Part shown: piece after piece, positions 20,353 through 27,942 of the stretch
Layout: the number at the start of each line of letters is the position of its first letter
How positions within the stretch are numbered: position 1 is the first letter of the stretch
NCBI RefSeq assembly: GCF_018070565.1
Contig: NZ_JAGPXL010000006.1
Span: forward strand, 62,001 to 126,000
Source of the DNA: Streptomyces sp. B93
GTDB lineage: Bacteria > Actinomycetota > Actinomycetes > Streptomycetales > Streptomycetaceae
Reading direction: 5' to 3'
Length of the DNA stretch: 64,000 nucleotides
The notes under the pieces: model-generated
What the model was told of the DNA's origin: nothing
The model's database searches: none
Seen by the model: the letters and a program-made list of their open reading frames with translations, nothing else
Program-made: the position numbers and the translations under genes

Positions 20353-20913
20353 ATGACCATCGAGCAACTTGAGCAGTTGCCGCCCCCCGAGGGCTACAAG
20401 TCCGAGGTCGTGGACGGCAACGTCCTCATGACGCCACGGCGAACTGTTCACTGGCAGCTCATCCGCAGGATCCTCTGGGCACTCGACGACCGCTTCGGAC
20501 GACACACGAACGTGCTCTCAGAAGTACCGGTGCGCTTCCCCGGCCCCCACTCGTACTGCCCCGCCATCGCCAAGCTGCGCGACGACGCGAAGACGGACAG
20601 CGAAGGCCGCTGGCACCCCGCGGACATCGAATTCGTCACCGAGATCATCTCAACGCGCTCAGCACAGCACGCCCACGGCCCGAAGAAGGCCGCCTACGCC
20701 AAGGCCAAGATCCCGGTGTACCTGGTCATCGACCTGAACGAGGGCAAGTGCCACGCCTACACCGCCCCGAAGGACGGCGACTACACCACCGCGACGAGGG
20801 TCACCTTCGGCACGGACGTCGACCTCACCCAAACCCCCCTCAACCTCACCCTCGAAACCGCCGCCTTCCCCCGCGACGGAGGCCCGCCGCGCCAACGCCC
20901 CCCACAGAGGTGA
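20353..20913 (+). CDS. Uma2-family (DUF820) nuclease-fold protein, degenerate motif
   Basis: A 186-residue protein starting MTIEQLEQLP, ATG at 20353 after AGGAGCGCCAGG. It belongs to the Uma2/DUF820 restriction-endonuclease-like fold, abundant in Streptomyces and of unknown role. The usual P-D motif reads CPAIAKLRDD (Asp replaced by Ala). The second acidic residue is kept in FVTEIIS, but the later Asp-x-Lys segment is HAHGPKKAAY. Compare the canonical copy at 61102. Nuclease activity is therefore doubtful. The stop codon forms the edge of the large palindrome that follows. Confidence 0.82.
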   Translation: MTIEQLEQLPPPEGYKSEVVDGNVLMTPRRTVHWQLIRRILWALDDRFGRHTNVLSEVPVRFPGPHSYCPAIAKLRDDAKTDSEGRWHPADIEFVTEIISTRSAQHAHGPKKAAYAKAKIPVYLVIDLNEGKCHAYTAPKDGDYTTATRVTFGTDVDLTQTPLNLTLETAAFPRDGGPPRQRPPQR

Positions 20914-21085
20914 CCGTTGGGGGCGCCCGCTTCTTGGCCAGTGTCGTGCTTCCGCGACCCGGCCTCAAGGGCGCTCCGCTACGCTCCGCGTCGGCTACGC
21001 CGATAGCCCTGCGGGCCACCCTTGACCCCGGCCCGCTCCAGCCCGGGTGAGAAGCGAGCGGACGGCCCGGAAAGACGGGTGGCCG
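20910..21085 (+). repeat. left outer arm of the palindrome (176 bp)
   Basis: Begins one base before the TGA of the Uma2-like gene and runs to GGCCG at 21085. It includes the runs CTTCTTGGCCAGTGTCGTGC and GACGGCCCGGAAAGACGGG, both found inverted in the right arm. Differences between arms are scattered single bases and a few small clusters around 20992-21018. Confidence 0.85.
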
Positions 21086-21135
21086 GGGCGTGTTCTCCCT
21101 TCGGGTGGGCTGCGTGGCGGGCCGGGGTGGTGGGG

Positions 21136-21437
21136 GCGCGTCGGCGCCTCGCCAGCACGCCGGGCCGGCTCAGCGGCCTGCGGCCCGGTGGGCGGTGCGC
21201 GCTCGGTGGGTGGCGGCACGCCGAGTCGGCTCAGCGACTTACGGCCGGTGGGCGGTGCGCGTCAGGCGAGTGGCGGCACGCCGGGCGGGCTAAGCGGCCA
21301 TTGCTCAGTGTGGGGGTGTGCGCGGGGTGAGTGAGGGGACGCCGGATGGGGTCGGCGGCTTGCGGACCGGTGGCGGGTGCGCGCCAGGCGAGTGGCGGTA
21401 CGCCGAGTCGGCTCAGCGGCTGGCGGGCCCGCGGGCG
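21136..21437 (+). repeat. left tandem array of about five 60-bp units
   Basis: Units start near 21136, 21196, 21256, 21317 and 21378 (period 60, 60, 61, 61). Common core: TGCGCG, then about 15 bases later GGCACGCCG and GGCTCAGCGGC, ending GCCGGTGGGCGG. Units differ at many positions, so the array is not freshly amplified. It lacks the short repeats and unique spacers of a CRISPR. Confidence 0.75.
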
Positions 21438-21608
21438 GGGCAGGGTGCCTGTGGGGCCTGGGTGGTGGGGGCCTGGCTGCTGTGAGCCGTACCGGTGCTG
21501 GAGGTGCCGGTGTTGGTGGGGTGCTCGGATCGGTGTGGTGTGGGTGGCTTTTGGGACTCGGATCCGGATCTCTGGAGTCACATCAACCTCATGAGTGAGC
21601 CCTGAGGG

Positions 21609-21713
21609 AGTGATTGGCGCCTTTGGCTCACGGCATGCTTGGCCTCCACCGCTGTGATATGGGCGTATGCCTTGCCTGGTCAGGTGGCTTGTGAGTCAAA
21701 GAGGCCAATCGCT
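21609..21713. repeat. central stem-loop of the palindrome
   Basis: 21609-21631 pairs with 21691-21713 at 19 of 23 positions, leaving a 59-base loop. The stem includes TTGGCGCCTTTGGCTCAC on the left. It is distinctly less G/C-rich than the arrays around it and could nucleate folding of the full transcript or a cruciform. Confidence 0.7.
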
Positions 21714-21734
21714 GTCCGAGGCTTTGCCTACTGG

Positions 21735-22190
21735 GGCGCGCCCACGCCCCCCGCCACCCACCGGCCCTCTGCCGCTGAACCAACCCCGGAGTGCCCCAAT
21801 CGCCTGTCGCGCCCCGCCCACCGGGCCGCAAGCCGCTGAGCCCGCTCGGAGTGCCCCACTCACCCGGCGCGCGCCCGCCACCGACGGTCGGTCGCCGAAG
21901 CGAGCCTGCTCGGCGACTACCCCCCGCGTCTCCCCAGCCGCCCACCGGCCGATGGCCGCCAAGCCGATCCCGGCGTGCCCCGGACAGCTGGGCGCGCACC
22001 GCCCACCGGCCGTCAGTCGCTGAGCCGACTTGGCGTGCCGCCACTCGCCTGGCGCGCACCCCCACCGGCCCGCAGGCCGCCGACCCCACCTGGCGTGCCC
22101 CCGACCACCTGACGCGCGCCCTACCCCCACCGGCCCGCAAGCCGCTAAGTCCGCCCGGCGTCCATGCGAGGCGCTGGCGCGCCCCCACCA
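21735..22190 (-). repeat. right tandem array, about seven inverted 60-bp units
   Basis: The same unit as the left array, read on the minus strand. Anchor GGCGCG-type hexamers fall near 21735, 21806, 21866, 21926, 21991, 22051, 22111 and 22176 (mostly 60 or 65 apart). The array has about two more recognisable units than the left side, extending closer to the centre. Confidence 0.7.
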
Positions 22191-22232
22191 CCCACGCTCA
22201 CCACCCAGCCCGCCCAAGGGACCGGCACGGCT

Positions 22233-22408
22233 CGGCCACCCGTCTTTCCGGGCCGTCCGCTCGCTTCTTACCCGGGCTGGAGCGGGCCGGGGTCAAGGGG
22301 CGGCCGCAGGCCGATCGGCGCAGCCGACGCGGAGCGTAGCGGAGCGCCCTTGAGGCCGGGTCGCGGAAGCACGACACTGGCCAAGAAGCGAGCGGCCCCA
22401 ACGGTCAC
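22233..22408 (-). repeat. right outer arm of the palindrome (176 bp)
   Basis: Inverted copy of 20910-21085. It ends one base before the stop codon of the minus-strand gene at 22410, so each arm abuts the 3' end of a convergent gene. Confidence 0.85.
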
Positions 22409-22409
22409 T

Positions 22410-22826
22410 TCACAGCCGTACGCTCATCCGGCCCACCACCGTCCTCAGCAACTCACCCTCCACGAACAACGCCTCCGGCATCGGCACCGAGCGCCAGCCC
22501 AGCGGCCAGGTCACGCCCGTGAGCGCGGGGACGCCGACGTACGCCTGGCAGCCGTCCTTGCGGGTGAGGGCGCGGACGCCGGGGGGCCAGGTGAAGACGG
22601 AGGCGGTGCCGGGTGGGAGCAGGAAGTACATGCCCCGCTCACCCGTGACCTCCTGGACGATCGGGCCCGCCTGGAAGTCCGTGCCCAGCACCAGCTCCGT
22701 GGCGACGCGCTGGCCCAGTTCGCCCCTGATCCGTACGGCGTCGAAGTGGACGCCCGCGTGACGCAGGGCGTGACCGGAGGCGGGGATCCACGTGGGGATC
22801 CAGGGGGCGGCGATTCTCTCGTTCAT
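22410..22826 (-). CDS. Hypothetical protein, 138 aa
   Basis: Starts MNERIAAPWIPTWIPASG at ATG 22826 and has no recognisable catalytic motif. MYFLLPPGTASVFTWPPGV in the middle recalls a segment of small actinobacterial proteins often found beside XRE/DUF397 regulator pairs, which is the case here (divergent, 83 bases apart). No signal peptide or membrane helix. The stop abuts the right arm of the palindrome. Function unknown. Confidence 0.65.
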   Translation of the reverse strand: MNERIAAPWIPTWIPASGHALRHAGVHFDAVRIRGELGQRVATELVLGTDFQAGPIVQEVTGERGMYFLLPPGTASVFTWPPGVRALTRKDGCQAYVGVPALTGVTWPLGWRSVPMPEALFVEGELLRTVVGRMSVRL

Positions 22827-22847
22827 GACGCAAAGCGTCCCGTGCGA

Positions 22848-22860
22848 TCACATACTGTGA
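22848..22860. promoter_or_regulatory. palindrome TCACA-TAC-TGTGA between divergent genes
   Basis: A perfect 5-3-5 inverted repeat lies 22 bases upstream of the 138-residue gene start and 50 bases upstream of the XRE gene start. It is a candidate operator for the XRE protein, controlling both genes. Confidence 0.5.
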
Positions 22861-22909
22861 CCAGGGCCCGCCAATCATGGTGCGCTGCTGTGCAGTTGGG
22901 GAGGCTGAT

Positions 22910-23722
22910 GTGCGTTCCGGTGGACACGAGTCGGGGACTCTGGAGATGTTCGGCGCACTTCTGCGCTTCTTCCGCGAGCAGACTGGCATGACGCAGGAGG
23001 CCCTGGCCAAGTACGTCGGCTATTCCAAGTCCCAGGTGGCGATGGTGGAGCGGGGAGAACGGCCTCCGAAGGGTCGGTTCGTCGAGGTCGCGGACGAAAC
23101 CCTGAGTGCACAGGGCGCACTTCTCGCGGCGGCACGGAAGCTGAAGGTCAGCCGCTTTCCCTCATGGTTCGAGGATTACGCCGCGTTGGAGGCGCAAGCA
23201 GTCGGCATCTACATGTACGCGACCCATGTGATCCCGGGCCTGCTCCAGAGCGAGTCGTACGCTCGGGCCATCTTCAGTTCCCATGTGCCCGCGCCGGAGG
23301 ACGACGAGATCGAGGCCCGGGTGGCGGCCCGGTTGGGCCGCCAGCAGGTGTTGGGGCGCAGGCCCGCTCCGACCGTGGGCTTCGTGCTGGAGGAACACGT
23401 ACTGTCCCGCCCTCTGGGTGGATCGGCCGCTCTGAAGGATCAGTTGGCCCACCTTCTCGACGTCGGCCAGCGGCGCAACGTGCAGGTCCAGGTGATCCGG
23501 CTGGACAGAGAGGCGCACGCCGGGCTGAACGGCCCGATGATTCTGCTGGAGACGGCGGAGAGGACCCAGGTCGCCTATGTCGACGGTCCGAGCGGAGGCT
23601 ACTTCGTGACCGAACAACCGGACCTCGGAGACCTGTTCGCACGGTATGGCATTCTGCGGGCCCAGGCCCTCAGCCCTGAAGAGTCCATGACGCTGATCGA
23701 ACGGGTGGCACACGACCTATGA
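22910..23722 (+). CDS. XRE family regulator with DUF5753 (Scr1-like)
   Basis: A 270-residue protein with an N-terminal Cro/C1 helix-turn-helix (LRFFREQTGMTQEALAKYVG, then SKSQVAMVERGERPP) and a C-terminal DUF5753 domain (YMYATHVIPGLLQSESYARA). GTG at 22910 is chosen because GGGGAGG lies five bases upstream; an ATG at 22877 lacks a site. It is coupled by ATGA to a DUF397 gene. XRE/DUF397 pairs occur in dozens per Streptomyces genome, and one (SCO4441/SCO4442) affects antibiotic production and differentiation; some are viewed as toxin-antitoxin-like. Confidence 0.9.
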   Translation: MRSGGHESGTLEMFGALLRFFREQTGMTQEALAKYVGYSKSQVAMVERGERPPKGRFVEVADETLSAQGALLAAARKLKVSRFPSWFEDYAALEAQAVGIYMYATHVIPGLLQSESYARAIFSSHVPAPEDDEIEARVAARLGRQQVLGRRPAPTVGFVLEEHVLSRPLGGSAALKDQLAHLLDVGQRRNVQVQVIRLDREAHAGLNGPMILLETAERTQVAYVDGPSGGYFVTEQPDLGDLFARYGILRAQALSPEESMTLIERVAHDL

Positions 23723-23940
23723 GTACAGACCTGAACTGGTTCAAGAGCAGCTACAGCGGCGACCAGGGCGGCGAATGCCTCGAAATAGCCCCCACCCCCA
23801 CCACCCTCCACCTCCGCGACTCCAAATCCCCCCACCGCACCCTCCAGCTCGCCCCCACCACCTGGACCGCCTTCCTCCGTGCGCTCCCCGCGCTCCCGGC
23901 GCTCCCGCCCGTCCCGAAATGCTTGCCTAGAGTCCACTAG
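23719..23940 (+). CDS. DUF397 protein
   Basis: A 73-residue DUF397 protein with the family opening LNWFKSSYSGDQGGECLEIA and the SK..H (RDSKSPHRTLQL) segment. DUF397 proteins are partners of the XRE regulator encoded just upstream; the ATG overlaps its stop. The C-terminal 20 residues (ALPALPALPPVPKCLPRVH) extend past the usual domain end and look like read-out into non-conserved sequence. Confidence 0.88.
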   Translation: MSTDLNWFKSSYSGDQGGECLEIAPTPTTLHLRDSKSPHRTLQLAPTTWTAFLRALPALPALPPVPKCLPRVH

Positions 23941-23960
23941 AGGACGTTGGCTGGTGGACC

Positions 23961-24956
23961 ATGAAGTACACACAGCTCGGACGTACCGGACTCAAGGTCA
24001 GCCGACTCGTCCTCGGCACGATGAACTTCGGTCCCCAGACCGAAGAGGCCGACAGTCACGTCATCATGGACGCGGCGCTGGACGCGGGCATCAACTTCTT
24101 CGACACCGCGAACGTGTACGGCTGGGGTGAGAACAAGGGCCGTACCGAGGAGATCATCGGCAACTGGTTCGCCCAGGGCGGCGACCGCCGGGACAAGGTC
24201 GTCCTCGCGACCAAGGTGTACGGCAACATGGGCCTGGACGGCGCCCCCGCCTGGCCCAACCACGACAAGCTCTCCGCGCTGAACATCCGGCGGGCCGTGG
24301 ACGCCAGTCTGCGGCGGCTGCGGACGGACTACATCGACGTCTACCAGTTCCACCACATCGACCGGCGCACCCCGTTCGAGGAGATCTGGCAGGCGATCGA
24401 CACCCTCGTCCAGCAGGGCAAGATCCTCTACGTGGGGTCGTCGAACTTCCCCGGGTACAAGATCGCGCAGGCCAACGAGATCGCCGCCCGGCGCGGTGGC
24501 ACGATCGGCCTGGTCAGTGAGCAGTGCCTGTACAACCTGATGGAGCGCCGCGCCGAGATGGAGGTCATCCCGGCCGCACAGGACTACGGCTTGGGCGTCA
24601 TCCCGTGGTCGCCGCTGCACGGCGGGCTGCTGGGCGGGGTGCTCAAGAAGGAGGCCGAGGGCGGGCGCCGTGCCTCCGGCCGGGCGGCGGACACCCTCGC
24701 CGACCCGACGGCACGCGCGCAGATCCAGGCGTACGAGGATCTGCTCGACAAGCACGGCCTGGCACCCGGCGAGGCCGCCCTGGCGTGGCTGCTCACCCGC
24801 CCCGGCGTCACCGGCCCGATCGTCGGCCCGCGTACGGCGGAGCAGCTTCGGTCGGCGCTGCGGGCGGTGGAGCTGGAGCTGAGCGAGGAGGTGCTGGCCG
24901 GGCTGGAGGAGGTCTTCCCGGGGCCTGGGCCGTCACCGGAGGCGTTCGCCTGGTAG
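23961..24956 (+). CDS. Aldo/keto reductase
   Basis: A 331-residue (beta/alpha)8 NADPH-dependent oxidoreductase. The catalytic tetrad is visible: D in INFFDTANVYG with Tyr, K in LATKVYG, and H in YQFHHIDR. GVIPWSPLHGGLLGG is the cofactor-loop region of the YajO/Tas-like AKR subgroup. It reduces aldehydes or ketones; physiological substrate unknown. ATG at 23961 follows a weak GGTGG. Confidence 0.93.
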   Translation: MKYTQLGRTGLKVSRLVLGTMNFGPQTEEADSHVIMDAALDAGINFFDTANVYGWGENKGRTEEIIGNWFAQGGDRRDKVVLATKVYGNMGLDGAPAWPNHDKLSALNIRRAVDASLRRLRTDYIDVYQFHHIDRRTPFEEIWQAIDTLVQQGKILYVGSSNFPGYKIAQANEIAARRGGTIGLVSEQCLYNLMERRAEMEVIPAAQDYGLGVIPWSPLHGGLLGGVLKKEAEGGRRASGRAADTLADPTARAQIQAYEDLLDKHGLAPGEAALAWLLTRPGVTGPIVGPRTAEQLRSALRAVELELSEEVLAGLEEVFPGPGPSPEAFAW

Positions 24957-24991
24957 GCCCGCCCGGGGAAGGGCACGGTGAACGGTGGCGG

Positions 24992-25081
24992 CTAGCCTCC
25001 GAAGGCCGCCGCCACCGCCACCACGACGAACATCAGCACGAGCGCACCGGCCATGATCCGGTTCCGGGTTTTCGGGTCCAC
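24992..25081 (-). CDS. 29-residue single-span membrane peptide
   Basis: GTG at 25081 to TAG at 24992 encodes VDPKTRNRIM followed by a hydrophobic helix of about 17 residues ending in AAAFGG. The basic N-terminus before the helix predicts the N-terminus inside. It begins 10 bases after the stop of the RNA-ligase-like gene on the same strand, so it is probably its operon partner. Too short for most gene callers. The clean layout and near-total third-base G/C argue for a real gene; function unknown. Confidence 0.6.
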   Translation of the reverse strand: MDPKTRNRIMAGALVLMFVVVAVAAAFGG

Positions 25082-25090
25082 GTAACGAGC

Positions 25091-25663
25091 CTAACCGGCG
25101 CCGCCGAGCGGCCAGCGGGCGACCGCCTCGTAGCGGGGTTGTTCGCCGGGCTGTCCGGACCTCGGGAGGTTGCTGCGGACGAGCGTCAGCTCGGCGACGG
25201 TCCAGCCGGCGCCGCCGAACCCGGCGAGGGCGGTGACGTAGGGCCGTACGTCTGTGGCGTCGCGGCTGCGGGCGACCGTGAGGTGGGCCTTGTACCGGCG
25301 GTGTTCCCCCATGTCGATGCCCGCCTTGCGGCCCGCGGCCTCGGTCCGGTCGGCCAGCAGCCGCAGGGCGTCCAGGTCGCCGTCCGCCCCGGCCCACAGG
25401 GCGCGCCCCCGCCCGAACTGGCCCCCTCCCCGCAGCGCCAGCGCGAACGGCTCGGTCCGGTGCGCGGCCCGCTCCAGGCGGGCCGACAGGTCCGGGACGA
25501 GGGCGTCGTCCACCTCGCCGTAGAAGGCGAGCGTGAAGTGCCACCCGGGCCGCCCGGTCCACCGCAGCCCGTCGGCCCCCGGCAGCTCGCGCAGCCGGTC
25601 GATCTCGGCGGCGAGCTCCCGGGCGACCTCGTCGGGCGGCAGCACGGCGGCGAAGAGTCTCAT
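25091..25663 (-). CDS. thpR: 2'-5' RNA ligase family protein / cyclic phosphodiesterase
   Basis: A 190-residue protein of the 2H phosphoesterase superfamily with both HxT motifs: HFTLAF near residue 43 and HLTVAR near residue 128. ThpR proteins open RNA 2',3'-cyclic phosphates in the cytoplasm (and ligate 2'-5' in vitro). The start MRLFAAVLPP at ATG 25663 fits the family and skips eight codons of an upstream ATG. A tiny membrane-peptide gene follows 10 bases later. Confidence 0.88.
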   Translation of the reverse strand: MRLFAAVLPPDEVARELAAEIDRLRELPGADGLRWTGRPGWHFTLAFYGEVDDALVPDLSARLERAAHRTEPFALALRGGGQFGRGRALWAGADGDLDALRLLADRTEAAGRKAGIDMGEHRRYKAHLTVARSRDATDVRPYVTALAGFGGAGWTVAELTLVRSNLPRSGQPGEQPRYEAVARWPLGGAG

Positions 25664-25712
25664 GGACCCAGTGTGCCCGCCGCGCACCTGTCCGTCCGGG
25701 CCCCGTGACCGG

Positions 25713-27080
25713 TCAGGCCGCCACGGTCACCCGCTCCGGCGCCCGGTCCTCGCGCGGTACGAACCGCACCCGGGGGTGCCCGTGGTGCCAGCCCACCGTC
25801 AGGCGCAGGCCGCCCGCGCGGGCGAGGACGAGGCCGATGACGACGGCGGCGAGCGCGGCGATCGCGCCGCCGGTCGCGAGGCCGACGCGGGCGCCGTAGG
25901 TGTCGGTGATCCAGCCGACGATCGGGGCGCCGACGGGGGAGCCGCCGAGGAAGACCATCATGTAGAGGGACATGACGCGGCCGCGCATGGCGGGGTCGGT
26001 GGACATCTGGATGTTGGTGTTGGCGGTGACGTTGACCGTCATGCCGAAGATGCCGAGCGGGATCATCAGCAGGGCGAAGAGCCACAGGGACGGTGTGAGC
26101 GCCGCCACGATCTCCAGGGCGCCGAAGATTCCCGCCGCCGTGCTCAGTACGCGCAGTCGTGCCCGGCCGCGCCGCGCGGCGATCAGGGCGCCCGTGACGG
26201 AGCCGACCGCCATCAGGGTGTTGAAGAGGCTGTAGGAGCCGGCGCCCGCGTGGAAGACGTCGTCGGCGAAGGCGGAGAGGTAGACGGGGAAGTTGAAGGC
26301 GAAGGTGCCGACGAAGCCGACCAGGATGATGGGCCAGAGGAGGTCGGGGCGTCCGGCGACGTAGTGCAGGCCCTCGCGGAGCTGTCCCTTGGTCTTCGGG
26401 GCGCGTTCGACGGCGTGCAGTTCGCGGGCGCGCATCAGCAGCAGGCCGACGATGGGCGCGACGAAGGACAGGCCGTTGAAGAGGAACGCCCAGCCGGTGC
26501 CGACGCCGGTGATGAGCAGGCCCGCGACGGCGGGGCCGACGAGGCGGGCGGACTGGAAGTTGGCGGAGTTGAGGCTGACCGCGTTCTGGAGCTGGCCGGG
26601 GCCGACCATCTCGCTGACGAAGGACTGGCGGGCCGGGTTGTCGATCACGGTCGCGAGGCCGACGGCGAAGGCGGCGACGTAGACGTGCCAGACCTGGACG
26701 TGTCCGGTGATGGTGAGGAGCGCGAGCGCGAGGCCGGTGACGGCCATGGACGTCTGGGTGACGAGGAGCGCGGGGCGCTTGGGGAGCCGGTCGACGAGGA
26801 CGCCGCCGTAGAGGCCGAAGAGGAGCATCGGCAGGAACTGGAGGGCGGTGGTGACGCCCACGGCGGTCGCGGAGCCGGTGAGACTGAGGACGAGCCAGTC
26901 CTGGGCGATGCGCTGCATCCAGGTGCCGATGTTGGAGACGACCTGGCCCATGAAGAAGAGCCGGTAGTTGCGGATCTTCAGGGAGCTGAACATCGAGGAC
27001 TTGCGGGTGCGGTCCGGGGGTGCGGTGAGGTCGGTGGTGTCAGGTCCGGGGGCGGAGTGTGCTCCGGGTCCCGTACTCAA
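25713..27080 (-). CDS. MFS transporter (MFS_3/enterobactin-exporter type)
   Basis: A 455-residue protein with about 12 membrane segments. LFFMGQVVSNIGTWMQRIAQDWLVL in helix 1 and DNPARQSFVSEMVG in the mid-loop are typical of the MFS_3 (EntS-like) group of exporters for siderophores or drugs. Translation starts at TTG 27080 after AGGAGGCGACCCC. A MarR gene ends 40 bases upstream on the same strand, implying MarR-controlled efflux. Confidence 0.9.
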   Translation of the reverse strand: MSTGPGAHSAPGPDTTDLTAPPDRTRKSSMFSSLKIRNYRLFFMGQVVSNIGTWMQRIAQDWLVLSLTGSATAVGVTTALQFLPMLLFGLYGGVLVDRLPKRPALLVTQTSMAVTGLALALLTITGHVQVWHVYVAAFAVGLATVIDNPARQSFVSEMVGPGQLQNAVSLNSANFQSARLVGPAVAGLLITGVGTGWAFLFNGLSFVAPIVGLLLMRARELHAVERAPKTKGQLREGLHYVAGRPDLLWPIILVGFVGTFAFNFPVYLSAFADDVFHAGAGSYSLFNTLMAVGSVTGALIAARRGRARLRVLSTAAGIFGALEIVAALTPSLWLFALLMIPLGIFGMTVNVTANTNIQMSTDPAMRGRVMSLYMMVFLGGSPVGAPIVGWITDTYGARVGLATGGAIAALAAVVIGLVLARAGGLRLTVGWHHGHPRVRFVPREDRAPERVTVAA

Positions 27081-27120
27081 AGGGGTCGCCTCCTGGTTCT
27101 GGGCAGTGAGCGAACGGTTC

Positions 27121-27558
27121 TTACAGGTGCGCCAGCTTCTCCAGTACGGGGGCGGCGGCGCGGAGTCTGGCCCACTCGTCCTCGTCGAGGTCCTGGGCGA
27201 GGGCCGCGAGGAAGGCGTTCCGCTTGCGGCGGCTCTCCTCCAGCATCACTTCGGCCCGCTCGGTCTGGGTGACGACCTTCTGCCGTCGGTCGTCGGGGTG
27301 CGGCTCCAGCCGGACCAGGCCCTTGGCTTCGAGCAGCGCCACGATGCGGGTCATGGACGGCGGCTGCACGTGCTCCTTGCGGGCCAGTTCGCCCGGGGTG
27401 GCGCGGCCGTACTTGGCGAGGGTGCCCAGTACCGACATCTCGGTGGGGCTGAGCGACTCGTCGACCCGCTGGTGCTTGAGCCGACGGGACAGCCGCATGA
27501 TCGCGGAGCGCAGGGAGTTCACGGCGGCAGCGTCGTCGCCATGGGTAAGGTCCGGCAT
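27121..27558 (-). CDS. MarR family transcriptional regulator
   Basis: A 145-residue winged-helix repressor. LSPTEMSVLGTLAKYGRATPGELA and QPPSMTRIVALLEAKGLV form the recognition region, and DDRRQKVV the wing. It lies upstream of, and in the same direction as, the MFS exporter gene. An 18-bp operator candidate sits 8 bases before its ATG, so autoregulation and control of the exporter are likely, relieved by a phenolic or drug ligand. Confidence 0.92.
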   Translation of the reverse strand: MPDLTHGDDAAAVNSLRSAIMRLSRRLKHQRVDESLSPTEMSVLGTLAKYGRATPGELARKEHVQPPSMTRIVALLEAKGLVRLEPHPDDRRQKVVTQTERAEVMLEESRRKRNAFLAALAQDLDEDEWARLRAAAPVLEKLAHL

Positions 27559-27565
27559 GTTCTTT

Positions 27566-27583
27566 AGAGTAACTCATTACTCT
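27566..27583. promoter_or_regulatory. MarR operator AGAGTAA-CTCA-TTACTCT
   Basis: A perfect 7-4-7 inverted repeat immediately upstream of the MarR ATG (27558). A/T-rich palindromes of this size overlapping the promoter are typical MarR sites. Confidence 0.75.
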
Positions 27584-27722
27584 CCCTAAGGACCACTCGG
27601 GGCGGCTCCCCGAGGTCCCCTAAGGCGTGACGCTCACCACGGCACCATCCCTATCGCCCATACGGGTGATCTGGGAGCGGAAAACGGCGCACCACCCGAC
27701 ACGTCACCCGACCCTCGTGTCC

Positions 27723-27905
27723 ATGTCCACCAGCGTGCTCAGCCTGCGGATCGACGGCGACCTGCTCGAACGCGTGCGGCACCATGCCGCCAAACGCGGA
27801 ATGAGCGTCCAGGACTATGTGGTCCGGACGCTCATTCGGGACGACTTCGACGAACGGTTCCAGACCGCCGTCGAGGAGACGGAGAGGTTCTACGGCGTGA
27901 CGTGA
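27723..27905 (+). CDS. Small ribbon-helix-helix-like protein, 60 aa
   Basis: Starts MSTSVLSLRIDGDLLERVRHHA: a beta strand followed by two helices (KRGMSVQDYVVRTLIRDDF), the pattern of CopG/Arc ribbon-helix-helix DNA-binding proteins or antitoxins. ATG at 27723 is taken because the upstream open frame lacks this fold. No toxin-like gene is adjacent, so a regulatory role is inferred only from the fold. Confidence 0.7.
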   Translation: MSTSVLSLRIDGDLLERVRHHAAKRGMSVQDYVVRTLIRDDFDERFQTAVEETERFYGVT

Positions 27906-27942
27906 GCCGCCCACGTCACGTCACCCTCACGTCATCACGTGA

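Larger units (their letters stand above)
20910..22408. repeat. 1.5-kb imperfect palindrome without genes
   Basis: The whole interval between the convergent stops at 20913 and 22410 is one nested inverted repeat. Outer arms of 176 bp (20910-21085 and 22233-22408) match with few differences. Inside them, about 60-bp tandem units run in opposite orientations (roughly 21136-21437 and 21735-22190). A 23-bp inner stem (21609-21631 and 21691-21713) closes the centre. Outer and inner pairs share the same midpoint to within about 2 bases (near 21660). Open frames here show 20-residue periodic, low-complexity translations on both strands and are taken as non-coding. Confidence 0.85.

Noticed and set aside
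21136..22190. CRISPR-like array
   Set aside because: Units are 60 bp with no separation into short constant repeats and unique spacers, orientation flips at the centre, and no cas genes are present.
21047..22339. Possible protein genes inside the palindrome (several 70-190-codon frames)
   Set aside because: They are translations of the 60-bp repeats in whatever frame happens to be open, on both strands, with no start signals.
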